Source: Actinoalloteichus hymeniacidonis | GTDB taxonomy: Bacteria > Actinomycetota > Actinomycetes > Mycobacteriales > Pseudonocardiaceae | Assembly (NCBI RefSeq): GCF_014203365.1 | Contig: NZ_JACHIS010000001.1 | Location: 124,001 to 188,000, forward strand | DNA length: 64,000 nucleotides | Reading direction: 5' to 3' | In this document: positions 51,182 to 60,957 of the stretch, piece after piece | Layout of the letters: each line of letters starts with the position of its first letter | Position numbering within the stretch: position 1 is the first letter of the stretch | Notes under the pieces: generated by a model | Databases searched by the model: none | The model's input: the letters and a program-made list of their open reading frames with translations, nothing else | Told to the model about the DNA's origin: nothing | Translations under genes and position numbers: made by a program

Positions 51182-54100
51182 TCATCGGTCGCCGTCTTCG
51201 CCGCCTTCGCTGCCACAAACGATCTTGGGCTGCGGGTTGTAGGTGACGGCGCGCGGCCCGTCGCGGCGAACCTCGTTGCCATTGAGATCACGGATGATCC
51301 GGGTATCGGTGACGGTGAAGCCCTGACCGCCGTTGCTCGGGCTGCAGGGTTCGCCCTCGGGAATCTCCTTGGTCTGCGGTTCGGTGAGGTTGGTGCGATC
51401 GCCGGTGACCGACTCGACCTCGTACCGCTTGGTGCCCCAGATGGTCACCGTGACCTCGCTGGGCGTCCAGTTCGTCTGGATCACCACTCCGGTGTCGCTG
51501 TCGTTGACGAAACCGACGTCGATGACGCTGCTGCCGTCCGGGTTCTGGAAGACGGTCGCCTCGCGGCCCTCGGGATAGCGGCTGATGTAGTAGCTGTGTT
51601 CCTGGTGACCGTTGTCCTGAAGACCCGCGAAGTAGTACGCGTTGTAGAGCGTGGTGGCGAACTGCGAGATACCGCCGCCGACGGCCCGGCCGGGAGCTCC
51701 GTCCTGGATGATGCCCGCCTCGACGTAACCCTCGGCCAGGCCACGCGGACCGGTGTGGGTGTTGAGGGTGAACGTCTCGCCCGGCGGAACGATGGCCCCG
51801 TTGACCTCGGCAGCCGCCTGCCGGATGTTGATTCCGGAGTCGGCGGCGAACCCGCCGGTGGTGAAGCTGCTGATCTGTTCCTTGATCCCCAGCTCTTCCG
51901 CCTGCTCGGTGGTGATCTCGGCGGGCTGGTCCTCGTACTCGGCCGGGATGGTGCGTTCCTGCGGGACCGCGGCGCGAAGTACGTCCTGGAGCGGCTCCAG
52001 GGTGGTCTCCCAGTTGATGCCGCGTCCATCGACCGAGGGTTCGATTCGCGGCGACCCGCCATCGAAGAGGATCTCGGCGTCCTTGCCCTCCTCCTCGGTG
52101 TCGGCCAGCTGCGGCTGCAGCGATTCGGTCACCTTGCCCAGGTCCAGCTCGGGGCTCAGGCCGCCGTTCTCGCCGGGGACGAAGGTGAGGGCCGAGGCGA
52201 TGACCGCCGGTTCCAGCAGGGCGTCCTTGCCGTCGCCGGTGATGGTGACCGGTGAGGCCACGGCGGGTTCGGCGATCTCGGTGATGGCCCGTTGCACACC
52301 CTCGCTGGTGGTGGCCACCTCGACCTCGGACACCGGGAGTTCGAGTTGGCGCCCATCGGCCCAGCCGGAGTAGAGGACGTCCACCGATCCGTCGATGTCG
52401 AGGTTCTGCCCACTCATGGGCTCGATCGCCACCGGTGTGGTGCCCTCGAAGGCGATGCTGCCCTCGGCGGGTTCCCGGTTGATCTCCGGAGACAGCGCCT
52501 CGACCGCTGCGGTGAGCTGGTCTCGATCCGTTGCGGTGACGACGTCGACCTCGCGGCTGGTGAAGAACGAGGACAACCGGACGAACGGGTTCAGTGGTTG
52601 GTCCTGTACCTGGGTGAGCGTGCGATCCCAGTCCAGGGTGAGTCCGGCCGATTCGGGGTCAATCTCCGTCTCGACGTCGCCCGCCTGCACGGCTACCGGC
52701 GTGCCCAGGCGGGGGCCGATCTCGGCCCGCAGGCGCTCTTCGGCCTCGGAACGCTCCATTCCGCCGATGGACACGCCCGCGACCTCGACGCCACGCGGGA
52801 TGTGGTTGGAGCTGAGCATCAGATCGGCGCCGTAGAGCAGACCGAGCACGCCGACGACGGCGGCGGCGACCAGGCCGCCGCGCTTGACCTTGGAGAGTCT
52901 GCGGGCGTACTCGGCGTCGCTCATGGGGCCATGGCCCGATTCGGCTTCCTGCTCCCCACCAACCGCCTCCTGCCTGGCCTGTTCGGCGGCAGCGCTGCCG
53001 TCGAAGAGCGCGGTCAGGCCAGCCTGCTCCGGCTGTGGCGGCGGGCCGCCATAGTTGACCTTGGGGATCACCACGGTCTGTGGTTCACCCGGTTGGGGCA
53101 GTGCGCCCTGGAGCGCCTGATTCGGGCCTTGCGGCCTGTCCCCCGAGGCCATGACCTCGGTGGCTCCCGCGACGGGCGGTCCGTCGGTGGGAAGCAGCGA
53201 TCCGGAGACGACGTGCGTGGCCTGTTGCTCGCCCAGCCTGCCTTCCAACCCAGGTGACCTGCCACTTGAGACGGCGCTTCCCTCGAAACGGGTGGTCTCG
53301 GCATCCCTGATCGGGGAGAAGGTCGTGGTGCGTTCCGGCGCGGGCTCGGCCGGGGCGGCGGGCTTCTCCTCGGTGGGACCGAGCGAACCCGAGTACGAGC
53401 CGGTCAGCGAGCCACTGAGCGATCCGCTGTGCGGGGCTGGGCCGGCCTGCGGGTTGGGCGGCTGCTGGTGGTCGTCTCGTGGGTGCCCGCTCGATGGCTG
53501 GCCTGCGGGCGGCGTTCCCGGACCGCTGAGCGAACCGGTGAGTGAACCGGACAGCGCCACGGTCTGCTGATCCGACGGGGGCTGCTCGGTCGGTTGCTGC
53601 GTCACCGGCTGGAACAGCGAGGTCCGTTCCTGACCGCTGTCCGAGGCGCCGGGCCGCTGATTAGGGTTCGGCCCCTGGCTCGGTCCTTGGCTCGGTCCTT
53701 GGTTCGGCTGCGGGGGAGCGTCCGACGAGGGCGGCTGCACCGGTTGGAACAGCGAGGTCCGGCCCTGGTCCGACTCGGCGGCCGTGGGCGGGTGGTTCGG
53801 GTTCTGGCCCTGCCCCTGGCTCGTGTTCTGGTTCGACGGCGGCCCAGACGGGCCAGGCTGCCCGGCCTGCACCGGACGGAACAGCGAGGTCCGTTCCTGG
53901 CCTGCCGGGGCGGCGTCCGCCTGCCGTTCGGCGTCGGCCGCCTGCGGCTCCGAGCTCGGGCGCGGGTCGCTCACGTGTCCGGTGCCGGACTGCCCGCCAC
54001 CGGGCGGCGTGTGCTCCGAACGATCTGAGTTGGGCGTCGCAGCCCCCGCCTGACTATTCGAGTCCGAGGAAGGCCGCACCGGGCGGAAAGGCGTGGTGTC

Positions 54101-54349
54101 CCCCTCGGTGGGCGGTCCCGACTGCTGCGCGGGTTGTCCCGGCGCGGTGTCACGGGAATCGGCACCGTCGTTCCTCGGGGATCCAGGGTTCACTGGCACG
54201 TCTTGCACGTTGTTAGACGTGCCAGCCCCTTGGGAGGTTGTCGACGGCGTCTGTGACGGCCCTTCCCCCGGGGGAGTGAGGAACGTGTTCTTCTCTGACT
54301 CGTTGTGACGAGTGTGCGGCGGTCCAGGCGGGCCAGTGCGCTCCGACAC
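51182..54349 (-). CDS. Large VanW-family membrane protein with disordered N-terminus
   Basis: A 1055-residue protein. The first 480 residues are disordered, rich in Pro, Ser, Gly and Gln. One transmembrane helix (about 490-510, GGLVAAAVVGVLGLLYGADL) follows KVKR. The extracellular part begins with peptidoglycan-binding-type repeats (VEVAGVSIGGMERSEAEERL and a related second repeat) and ends in a VanW domain with GIIQDGAPGRAVGGGISQFA. The N-terminal part carries five copies of a T-(S/T)-x-F-x-P-(V/I) motif and an SLSGSLTGS block. Family members are cell-wall proteins linked to glycopeptide response; the precise role is unknown. GTG 54349 has GGGGGAG close upstream. Confidence 0.85.
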   Translation of the reverse strand: MSERTGPPGPPHTRHNESEKNTFLTPPGEGPSQTPSTTSQGAGTSNNVQDVPVNPGSPRNDGADSRDTAPGQPAQQSGPPTEGDTTPFRPVRPSSDSNSQAGAATPNSDRSEHTPPGGGQSGTGHVSDPRPSSEPQAADAERQADAAPAGQERTSLFRPVQAGQPGPSGPPSNQNTSQGQGQNPNHPPTAAESDQGRTSLFQPVQPPSSDAPPQPNQGPSQGPSQGPNPNQRPGASDSGQERTSLFQPVTQQPTEQPPSDQQTVALSGSLTGSLSGPGTPPAGQPSSGHPRDDHQQPPNPQAGPAPHSGSLSGSLTGSYSGSLGPTEEKPAAPAEPAPERTTTFSPIRDAETTRFEGSAVSSGRSPGLEGRLGEQQATHVVSGSLLPTDGPPVAGATEVMASGDRPQGPNQALQGALPQPGEPQTVVIPKVNYGGPPPQPEQAGLTALFDGSAAAEQARQEAVGGEQEAESGHGPMSDAEYARRLSKVKRGGLVAAAVVGVLGLLYGADLMLSSNHIPRGVEVAGVSIGGMERSEAEERLRAEIGPRLGTPVAVQAGDVETEIDPESAGLTLDWDRTLTQVQDQPLNPFVRLSSFFTSREVDVVTATDRDQLTAAVEALSPEINREPAEGSIAFEGTTPVAIEPMSGQNLDIDGSVDVLYSGWADGRQLELPVSEVEVATTSEGVQRAITEIAEPAVASPVTITGDGKDALLEPAVIASALTFVPGENGGLSPELDLGKVTESLQPQLADTEEEGKDAEILFDGGSPRIEPSVDGRGINWETTLEPLQDVLRAAVPQERTIPAEYEDQPAEITTEQAEELGIKEQISSFTTGGFAADSGINIRQAAAEVNGAIVPPGETFTLNTHTGPRGLAEGYVEAGIIQDGAPGRAVGGGISQFATTLYNAYYFAGLQDNGHQEHSYYISRYPEGREATVFQNPDGSSVIDVGFVNDSDTGVVIQTNWTPSEVTVTIWGTKRYEVESVTGDRTNLTEPQTKEIPEGEPCSPSNGGQGFTVTDTRIIRDLNGNEVRRDGPRAVTYNPQPKIVCGSEGGEDGDR

Positions 54350-54429
54350 CGCTCCCCCAATCTTCCGTGCTCGATCGTGTGGGGCTAGCAGAGAGTGCCT
54401 ACCTGCCCATAGTCACAGCGGGGTCACGA

Positions 54430-54750
54430 TCACAGGTAAAGGCCGGTACCGTGGTCGGTTTGTTCACTTGCGACCGCATGCAGATCACGTTCGCGCATCA
54501 CCAGATAGGCCTGGCCCTGGACTTCGACCTCGAACTGTTCCTCGGGGCTGAACAGGACACGGTCACCGACCTTGACAGTCCGGACGTTGTTGCCGACACC
54601 GACCACTTCGCCCCAGGCCAGACGCTTGGCGACCTGTGCGGTGGCCGGAATGACGATCCCGCCGCTGCTTCGGCGTTCTCCGCCGTCCGAAGTGACACGG
54701 ACCATGACACGGTCGTGCAGCATCTGGATCTCAAGCTTGGCTACGGACAC
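54430..54750 (-). CDS. GroES-like Cpn10 protein
   Basis: A 106-residue Cpn10-fold protein. The mobile-loop region is GERRSSGGIVIPATAQ, then GEVVGVGNNVRTVKVGDRVL and AYLVMRERDLHAV. A 13-residue tail extends beyond the fold. It is not next to groEL and differs from the standard groES, a form seen elsewhere in actinobacteria. It is upstream of the VanW gene on the same strand with an 80-nt gap. Confidence 0.85.
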   Translation of the reverse strand: MSVAKLEIQMLHDRVMVRVTSDGGERRSSGGIVIPATAQVAKRLAWGEVVGVGNNVRTVKVGDRVLFSPEEQFEVEVQGQAYLVMRERDLHAVASEQTDHGTGLYL

Positions 54751-54858
54751 CCGTGGAGCCTACTTGTGTCCTTGCTGGCCATGTCACTGGTCCGGGTGGT
54801 CGAACACCGGGTGGTTGACTGGCTCGACGCCCGCCTGTCCGGTCGGTGCCGACGTAGA

Positions 54859-56826
54859 TTACACGTCGTGATCCAGACCACCCATCACTAGGGGTAGTCG
54901 AGTGACTCCCGAGGGCACTATTCGGATTGGGATACCCCAGTCCTGCCGGACCAGCCTGCAGGCGGGATGTTCCACGGCCGGATCGTCATCGCAGGACGCG
55001 CCCTGCGCGACCACATGGAGCACTCCGCCCTCGATGTCGTCGGCCAGCACGATCTCCCGGCTCAACGCCGTATCCACCCCCGCCCCGGACACCAGTAGCT
55101 CGGGCGGCGACGAGGTCACCTCGACCCGTGTCGACGGCCCGTAGCGTTCGTCGAGCTTCTGGCCGGGCGGCGGCGTGAAGACCACGGCCAGCTCGACAGG
55201 GCCCGGCGCCAATTCGCTGGCCTCCCGCCGAACCTGGTGTGCCTCGCCCGCGACGAGCGTGGCGGCCACCCCCGGCGGCACCGGCCGGTCGACCCGGTGC
55301 GCGGCCGAGCTGACGACGAGCAGTTCCTCGTCGAGCACCACGGCACCCGACGGCTCCGCAAGGCCGTCGACCAGGGTCGACACCTCGTCGGTCGCCGGAT
55401 CGAACCGCCGGATCGCGCCGTTGTAGGTATCGGCGACCACCAGACTGCCGTCGGCGAGCGCGGTCACCCCGAGCGGATGCTGGAACAACGCCTCCGCCGA
55501 GGGACCATCGCGGTGACCGAAGTCGAACAGTCCGGTGCCCACCGAGGTGCGCACCTCGAAACCGCTCGCCGTGGCGCCGACCCAGCGCAGCGCCGAGGTC
55601 TCGGAGTCGACGAACCAGAGTCTCTCGGCGGTCGCGGCCAAACCGGAGGGTTGGGCGAGGAAGGCCTCCTCGGCGGGCCCGTCGGACAGGCCCTCCACCG
55701 TCGTGCCCGCGAAGCGGGCCACCGTGCCCCGGCGCGGATCGAAGGACCCGAGGGTGTGATTGCCCGCCATCGCGATGATCACCGCGTCGGCGCCCGCCCA
55801 CCAGGCGACATCGGTCGGACTGGTCAACGGGATGTCGGTTCCCGGTCCGGCGTCGATGCCGGACCGCCATTGCTCCCCGGTGCCCGCGACCGTGCGGACG
55901 CGACCGGTATCGAGATCGACCGCCCGCAGCAGGTGGTTGACCGTATCGGCGACGACGAGGTGATAGCCGACCTCGGCCGCCAGCGGCGCGGGCAGCAGGG
56001 TCAAGCCCGACGGTTCGGAGAACTGTGCGCTGGACGCCTCGCCGTCGGCTCGGCCCCGGGTTCCCGAGCCGATTCGACGCAGCACCGTCTCGCCGTCGGC
56101 CTCGAGTTCGACGATCTGGTGATGCCGGGTATCGGCGACCAACAGCGTTCCGGTGGGCGTTGCGATCGCCTTGCTCGGGAACCGCAGGGTCGTCTCGGCC
56201 GGTTCGACCGGAACATAGGGACCGCTACCGCGATGCAGGGTGCCCTTGGCCTCGTGCACGGCGATCAGTTCGAGGATCACAGCGCGCAGCGCCTCGATGT
56301 GGCCCTCGCCCGCGGCGACGTGCACGACGTAACCCTCGGGGTCCACCACGACCAGCGTCGGCCAGGCACGAACGGCGTAGGCGCTCCAGGTGGCCATCTC
56401 CGGGTCGTCCAACACCGGGTGGGTGACCTCGTAGCGCTCCACCGCCGCAGCCAGCGCCGCCGGATCGGCCTCGTGCACGAATTTCGGCGAGTGGACTCCG
56501 ACGGTGACCAGGACGTCGGAGAACTCCTCCTCCAGCGGCCGTAGCTCGTCCAGGACGTGCAGACAGTTGATGCAGCAGAAGGTCCAGAAGTCGAGGAGCG
56601 TGATCCGCCCTCGGAAATCCTGGATCGAGTAGGACCTGGTGCCTGTGGGGCCCGCTTCGGTGCCGTCCGTGGAGGCGCCGGTGTTCAACCAGCCTCGTCC
56701 GACCAACTCGGGCGCCCGGACCCGACCCTTGCGCAGCACCGAAGAAGTCACAACGGGATTCAACGCCCTTCGGCCGTCCGGATGTTCCGCGTCCCAGTGT
56801 CTGGGACGGATTGTCATGGAGCTCAC
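54859..56826 (-). CDS. Thioredoxin-fold plus NHL-repeat protein
   Basis: A 655-residue protein like NHLRC2. The thioredoxin domain (residues about 35-185) has LLDFWTFCCINCLHVLDELR with a CINC redox motif and a cis-Pro region RAWPTLVVV. A six-bladed NHL propeller (about 205-530) follows, with repeated VADTxxHxI and VRTVAGTG segments, and a C-terminal beta domain. There is no signal peptide, so it is cytoplasmic. GTG 56826 and ATG 56817 are both possible starts. Confidence 0.88.
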   Translation of the reverse strand: MSSMTIRPRHWDAEHPDGRRALNPVVTSSVLRKGRVRAPELVGRGWLNTGASTDGTEAGPTGTRSYSIQDFRGRITLLDFWTFCCINCLHVLDELRPLEEEFSDVLVTVGVHSPKFVHEADPAALAAAVERYEVTHPVLDDPEMATWSAYAVRAWPTLVVVDPEGYVVHVAAGEGHIEALRAVILELIAVHEAKGTLHRGSGPYVPVEPAETTLRFPSKAIATPTGTLLVADTRHHQIVELEADGETVLRRIGSGTRGRADGEASSAQFSEPSGLTLLPAPLAAEVGYHLVVADTVNHLLRAVDLDTGRVRTVAGTGEQWRSGIDAGPGTDIPLTSPTDVAWWAGADAVIIAMAGNHTLGSFDPRRGTVARFAGTTVEGLSDGPAEEAFLAQPSGLAATAERLWFVDSETSALRWVGATASGFEVRTSVGTGLFDFGHRDGPSAEALFQHPLGVTALADGSLVVADTYNGAIRRFDPATDEVSTLVDGLAEPSGAVVLDEELLVVSSAAHRVDRPVPPGVAATLVAGEAHQVRREASELAPGPVELAVVFTPPPGQKLDERYGPSTRVEVTSSPPELLVSGAGVDTALSREIVLADDIEGGVLHVVAQGASCDDDPAVEHPACRLVRQDWGIPIRIVPSGVTRLPLVMGGLDHDV

Positions 56827-56857
56827 CCGGTTCGACCACCGGCAAGCGATCTTGGTC

Positions 56858-57415
56858 CTACTCTGCGGACGCCGCGCGCAACAGTCGGAGCTGGCCGATC
56901 TCGGCGACGTTCTTCATCAGCTCGCCGTTCACCCAGCCGATCGTGTGCGCAACGGTCATGTCCGGGTTGTCCTGCCACGGAAAGGTCGCGGGCGCATCGA
57001 GATCGGCCTCGGTGATCCGGTCGAGCACCGAACTCCACTCCGTGCTCAGCGAGCGCAGCCACTCGACGGTCCCCTGCGCCGTGCCGGGCCAGCGGATCTC
57101 GCCGCGCTCGCGGGGCGGACGGCCTTGGGCGTGATCGAGGGTGACCGACCACCACCAGCCGAGATGCCAGGTCACCCAGGCGATGGTCGGCACCGGGACG
57201 GGGTCCGGTTCGATCTCGGCGAAGTCGGGTTTCCAGCCACCATCGGCGGTGGGGTGCATCGTCCAACAGTTCTCGGCGGGCTCCCAGCGCAGATCGGCCG
57301 TGACCAGCTGCGCCAGATGGAACTCGGCCAGCGACCAGACGAAGTCGAATTGCCAATGCAGGAGTTCGGTTCGGGACGACGACACGGGCCGCGCGTCGGC
57401 TTCGGTGTTCGACAT
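56858..57415 (-). CDS. DinB-superfamily protein
   Basis: A 185-residue four-helix-bundle protein. It starts MSNTEADARPVSSSRTELLH, then WQFDFVWSLAEFHLAQL, WVTWHLGWWWSVTLDHA and a late MTVAHTIGWVNGEL, giving three well-placed His for a metal site. Members include thiol-dependent transferases and stress proteins. ATG 57415 begins the conserved part. The function is unknown. Confidence 0.82.
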   Translation of the reverse strand: MSNTEADARPVSSSRTELLHWQFDFVWSLAEFHLAQLVTADLRWEPAENCWTMHPTADGGWKPDFAEIEPDPVPVPTIAWVTWHLGWWWSVTLDHAQGRPPRERGEIRWPGTAQGTVEWLRSLSTEWSSVLDRITEADLDAPATFPWQDNPDMTVAHTIGWVNGELMKNVAEIGQLRLLRAASAE

Positions 57416-57439
57416 GGCACGGATTCTGTTCGATACGGG

Positions 57440-57477
57440 ACGCGGCCGGTACCCGATTTCGCCGTGACCGGCCGCGT
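57440..57477 (-). terminator. Hairpin after the GH76 gene
   Basis: ACGCGGCCGGT at 57440-57450 pairs with ACCGGCCGCGT at 57467-57477 around a 16-nt loop, 8 nt after the GH76 stop. No T tract. Confidence 0.6.
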
Positions 57478-57485
57478 GGGACTGC

Positions 57486-58682
57486 TCAACTCGGTGGCGG
57501 CTGCCGTTCGATCTGGGCGGCTGCTTCGAGCAGCATCCATGCGCCGAGCTGCACGGACAGATCCCGTTCCTTACCGGGGCGTGCCGTCGCCGACTCACTG
57601 CCGGGGACCCGCGCCGGGGTGGTCCAGCTCGGCCCGAACAGCGGACCACCGTCGGCGACCGCGCGGTTGTTCCAGGCCGAGGCGGCCGAGGACAGCACGA
57701 GATTCGACGCGGTGTCGGCGGCTTCGGCATACCGGACCGGTAGTGCGGCGGCGGCCAAGGCCAGATAGCGGGCCAGGATGCCGCCGAACAGACCGCCGTC
57801 ACCGCCGCCGTGGCCGGGCAGCACCCCGTCGGCGTCGGCGAGTTCGGTGGCCACCGCGTTGATGGTCCGCACCGCGCGTTCCCACCACTGCTCGTCCTCG
57901 GTGGCCAGGGCCAGCTCGACGCACGCGCCGATGAACACGCCCTGGCAATAGGTGTAGATCTTCTTGACGACCGATCTGATGTCCGAACCCGGCGGGGTGG
58001 ACGCCGGATCCGCGTCCAGGTCGACTCGCAGGCCGTCCCAGGCCAGCCCTGTCGCCGGATCGATCAGTCGGGCCTCGATCCAGTCGGCCATCCGGATCGC
58101 TCGGTCGAGGTCGGCGGCAGGCCCACCGAACCGGGTGCTGCGGGCCAACAGGATCGCGGCCGGTCCGTTGGCGGGCACGTTCTTGAAGTCGTCGGGATAG
58201 CGGTCGATGCGCCGCCACCAGATGCCGCCGCCCGCCTGCTCGGTCCACGCGCCGTGCAGCTGGTCGATGAGCAACCGAAGCGCCTTCGGATGTTCGACGT
58301 CCGCCGTCTCGGCGGCTCGTTGTAGGGCGAGGCCCAACCAGGCCATGTCGTCGAAGTAGTCGTTGGTCCAGCGCGCGTTGCGCAGCCGGATTCCTCGGCT
58401 GACCTCTCGGATGATGCGCTGCCGGTCGGGCGTCGGCGAGCGGAGCCAGGCATCGATCGAACAGTCCAGTAGGTGGGCCTGCCACCAGTAGCCCCACGAA
58501 CCGACCCCGAGGCGGTCGACGCCGCTCGGCGGCCAGTGCATCAATCCCAGCCGAGTGCCGGGCAGTCCCCAGACCCGGCGCAGATGTCGGGTGTGCACGG
58601 CGCGCCCGGCCGCATCCGCCCGCGTTGCCCACACGCCGCGTGGCGTCGGGTCCCGTTCGTCGTTTCCGGCGTCCTTGGTCAC
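57486..58682 (-). CDS. Glycoside hydrolase family 76 protein
   Basis: A 398-residue alpha/alpha toroid protein. NDYFDDMAWLGLAL contains the paired Asp that catalyse alpha-1,6-mannan cleavage in GH76; GGGIWWRRIDRYPDDFKNVP and YTYCQGVFIGACVELA are further family segments. No signal peptide is visible, so it may act in the cytoplasm on mannosylated lipids or glycans, as related mycobacterial proteins might. Function is inferred from family only. Confidence 0.85.
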   Translation of the reverse strand: MTKDAGNDERDPTPRGVWATRADAAGRAVHTRHLRRVWGLPGTRLGLMHWPPSGVDRLGVGSWGYWWQAHLLDCSIDAWLRSPTPDRQRIIREVSRGIRLRNARWTNDYFDDMAWLGLALQRAAETADVEHPKALRLLIDQLHGAWTEQAGGGIWWRRIDRYPDDFKNVPANGPAAILLARSTRFGGPAADLDRAIRMADWIEARLIDPATGLAWDGLRVDLDADPASTPPGSDIRSVVKKIYTYCQGVFIGACVELALATEDEQWWERAVRTINAVATELADADGVLPGHGGGDGGLFGGILARYLALAAAALPVRYAEAADTASNLVLSSAASAWNNRAVADGGPLFGPSWTTPARVPGSESATARPGKERDLSVQLGAWMLLEAAAQIERQPPPS

Positions 58683-58763
58683 CGTGCCATGGTGCGCTCG
58701 ACCGGGACCCTCGTGCAGTCTGTGCTCGCTAGACGCGGGTCGGAACGGTCCTCGCGCTACCTG

Positions 58764-59411
58764 TCACCAGGCGGTCGACAGGTCGGCATGGCTGGTGATC
58801 CAGGAGTGCATGACGATGCCCGCCGCGACCCCCGCGTTGATCGATCGGGTGGAACCGAACTGTGCGATGGACACCAGCAGATCCGCGTTGTCCCGAGTCT
58901 CCGGCGACACCCCGGTGCCCTCGTGTCCGAATACCAACACGCAGCGCCTCGGGAGGGTCGTCTCCTCCAGGCGGACCGAGCCAGGGGTGTTGTCCACCGC
59001 GACGATCTCGAGTTCGTGTTCGGCGGCGAAGGCCAGCAGTGCGGCCACATCCGGCTGATGCACCACATGTTGGTAGCGGTCGGTCACCATCGCGCCGCGC
59101 CGGTTCCAGCGTCGGCGTCCGACGATATGCACGGCCTTGGCGGTGAAGGCGTTCGCGGTGCGCACCACCGTGCCGATGTTGTGGTCGTGCTGGAAGTTCT
59201 CGATGGCGACGTGGAAATCGTGCCGCCGCTCATCCAGATCCGCGACCACCGCTTCACGCCGCCAGTACCGGTAGGCGTCCATGACATTGCGTCGGTCGCC
59301 CTCGGCCAGCAGCTCGGGATCGTAACGCTCGTCCTCGGGAAGCGGGCCGGGCCAGGGGCCGACACCCACCGGTTCGCCGACGACCCATTCGGTTGGACCG
59401 GCCTCGTCCAC
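58764..59411 (-). CDS. TrmH/SpoU family RNA methyltransferase
   Basis: A 215-residue SPOUT enzyme. Motif 1 is ENFQHDHNIGTVVRTANAFT, motif 2 is VLVFGHEGTGVSP and motif 3 is GSTRSINAGVAAGIVMHSW, all conserved. It would 2'-O-methylate rRNA or tRNA using SAM. The target nucleotide is unknown. Confidence 0.9.
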   Translation of the reverse strand: MDEAGPTEWVVGEPVGVGPWPGPLPEDERYDPELLAEGDRRNVMDAYRYWRREAVVADLDERRHDFHVAIENFQHDHNIGTVVRTANAFTAKAVHIVGRRRWNRRGAMVTDRYQHVVHQPDVAALLAFAAEHELEIVAVDNTPGSVRLEETTLPRRCVLVFGHEGTGVSPETRDNADLLVSIAQFGSTRSINAGVAAGIVMHSWITSHADLSTAW

Positions 59412-59449
59412 GGGTTCCTCGCCCGCCTGCTCGGGCCCCGCGCCGGCGG

Positions 59450-60262
59450 TCAGGGCCGGCTCGGCGGCTGCGAAGGACCACCCGGGTAACCGGGCCCGGA
59501 ACCCGGTGCCTGCTGCCCGTACTGCTGTTGCGGCGCGGGCTGACCGGCGTAGCCCTGCTGCGGCGCGTATCCCGGCGGCGGACCCTGCTGGCCGAGGCCG
59601 GGTTGCTGGCCGGAGTGCGGGAACGGCTGCTGTTGCTGGTAGCCCTGGTGCTGCGGCTGTTGCGGAGAGCTCAACGAGTCGAAGGCGCCGGACAGCGACG
59701 GCGATGCCCGGACATACGGGTCGTCCACCTCGAAGTAGTCGGCTGCGGAGATCTTCGCGATGCTCGCCACGATGCTGGACGGGATGGACTGCACCCGGGT
59801 GTTCATCGCACGTACGTTGCCGTTGTAGAACCGGCGGCCCGCCGCGATCCGGTCCTCGGTGTCGGCGAGTTGCTTCTGCAGGTGCAGGAAGTTCTGGTTG
59901 GACTGCAGTTGCGGGTAGCTCTCGGCGAGGCCGAGGAAGCCGTGCAGGGCGCCGGTGAGCTGCTGTTCGGCGCGACTCTGATCGTGCACGCTGGCATGTG
60001 CCTGCCTGGCCTGCATCGCCTGGGATCGCGCGGAGATCACCTGTTGCAGGGTGCTCTGCTCGAACTGCGCGGAGGCGCGCACCGTTTCGACCAGGTTCGG
60101 GATGAGGTCGTAGCGTCGCTGCAACTCGACATCGACCTGTCGCCAGGACTCTTCGATGGTGTTGCGCTGTGCGACGAACCTGTTGTAACTGACGATGTAA
60201 CCGATGCCGATGATCACGACCACGGCCAGCAAGATCAGCAGAATCAGCAGCATCGGGTCCAC
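59450..60262 (-). CDS. LemA family protein
   Basis: A 270-residue protein with an N-terminal membrane helix (residues 4-25, LLILLILLAVVVIIGIGYIV), a LemA helical domain (NTIEESWRQVDVELQRRYDL, IPNLVETV) to about residue 185, and a Gln/Pro/Gly-rich tail of 80 residues that is probably disordered. The function of LemA proteins is not established. It starts GTG 60262 or ATG 60253. Confidence 0.9.
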   Translation of the reverse strand: MDPMLLILLILLAVVVIIGIGYIVSYNRFVAQRNTIEESWRQVDVELQRRYDLIPNLVETVRASAQFEQSTLQQVISARSQAMQARQAHASVHDQSRAEQQLTGALHGFLGLAESYPQLQSNQNFLHLQKQLADTEDRIAAGRRFYNGNVRAMNTRVQSIPSSIVASIAKISAADYFEVDDPYVRASPSLSGAFDSLSSPQQPQHQGYQQQQPFPHSGQQPGLGQQGPPPGYAPQQGYAGQPAPQQQYGQQAPGSGPGYPGGPSQPPSRP

Positions 60263-60318
60263 GTCGTGAGGCTACCGGCTGTATTCGACCGGGTCACCTG
60301 GTCGCGAGAAGTCGCCGA

Positions 60319-60852
60319 TCAATCGAAGGGCGGCAGCGATCGAGAGGTCTGACGCGACCAGGCCGTGAGGGCGGTGTAATCGGCGGCGGTGATGCCATGC
60401 CGTGGGTCGACGCGGTGGAGCAGGGCGGGCGTCGGGTGGTGTGCCGCCACCCAGATTCGGTCGGTGTCGGTGAGCTCGTCGTCGACCCAGATGAACGGCC
60501 GTCCCGCCGCGAACTCGACCAGGACACGGGTCTTCCAGTGCAGCCCGGCCCGCGCGTCCCGTGTCTCGATCTCGGAGGGTTCCGGCCAGTCGACGACCGC
60601 CAGCGCGGGCAGGCCGAGCCGTGGTGCGATCGAATCGTTGGCGTCGGCCAGCCAGGTCGTCGCCCAGACCAGTTCGCAGCCCAACGCCGTCAGCCGAGGT
60701 CCATGCTCGGGATCGATGCGTTGCAACAGCGGATTCGTCTCGGATTCCCCGTGCGCCCGAAAGGTCGGATACTCCGGCGGATCCGCCCCGAAGGGGATGA
60801 GCGGTCCGTCGACATCGAGGAAGAGCAGCGGGCGGCGCCCGAGATCGGTCAC
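60319..60852 (-). CDS. HAD-like domain protein
   Basis: A 177-residue protein. LLFLDVDGPLIPFG is HAD motif I, CELVWATTWLADAN motif II and FIWVDDELTDTDR the acidic motif IV. The type is common in actinomycetes, often annotated as a HAD domain protein in secondary metabolism. The substrate is unknown. Confidence 0.8.
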   Translation of the reverse strand: MTDLGRRPLLFLDVDGPLIPFGADPPEYPTFRAHGESETNPLLQRIDPEHGPRLTALGCELVWATTWLADANDSIAPRLGLPALAVVDWPEPSEIETRDARAGLHWKTRVLVEFAAGRPFIWVDDELTDTDRIWVAAHHPTPALLHRVDPRHGITAADYTALTAWSRQTSRSLPPFD

Positions 60853-60900
60853 TCCCGCACGGTAGCGATGCCATGCGGCCTTGATTCCGTGGCTTGGGAG

Positions 60901-60941
60901 CGAGCCGCCCCGAAGACCATGCGGTCTCCCGGGGCGGCTCG
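60901..60941 (-). terminator. Terminator of the alpha/beta hydrolase gene
   Basis: CGAGCCGCCCCG at 60901-60912 pairs with CGGGGCGGCTCG at 60930-60941, and an inner AGACC/GGTCT pairing extends it. It starts 17 nt after the minus-strand stop at 60958. Confidence 0.82.
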
Positions 60942-60957
60942 TCCTGCACGGTAGGGA

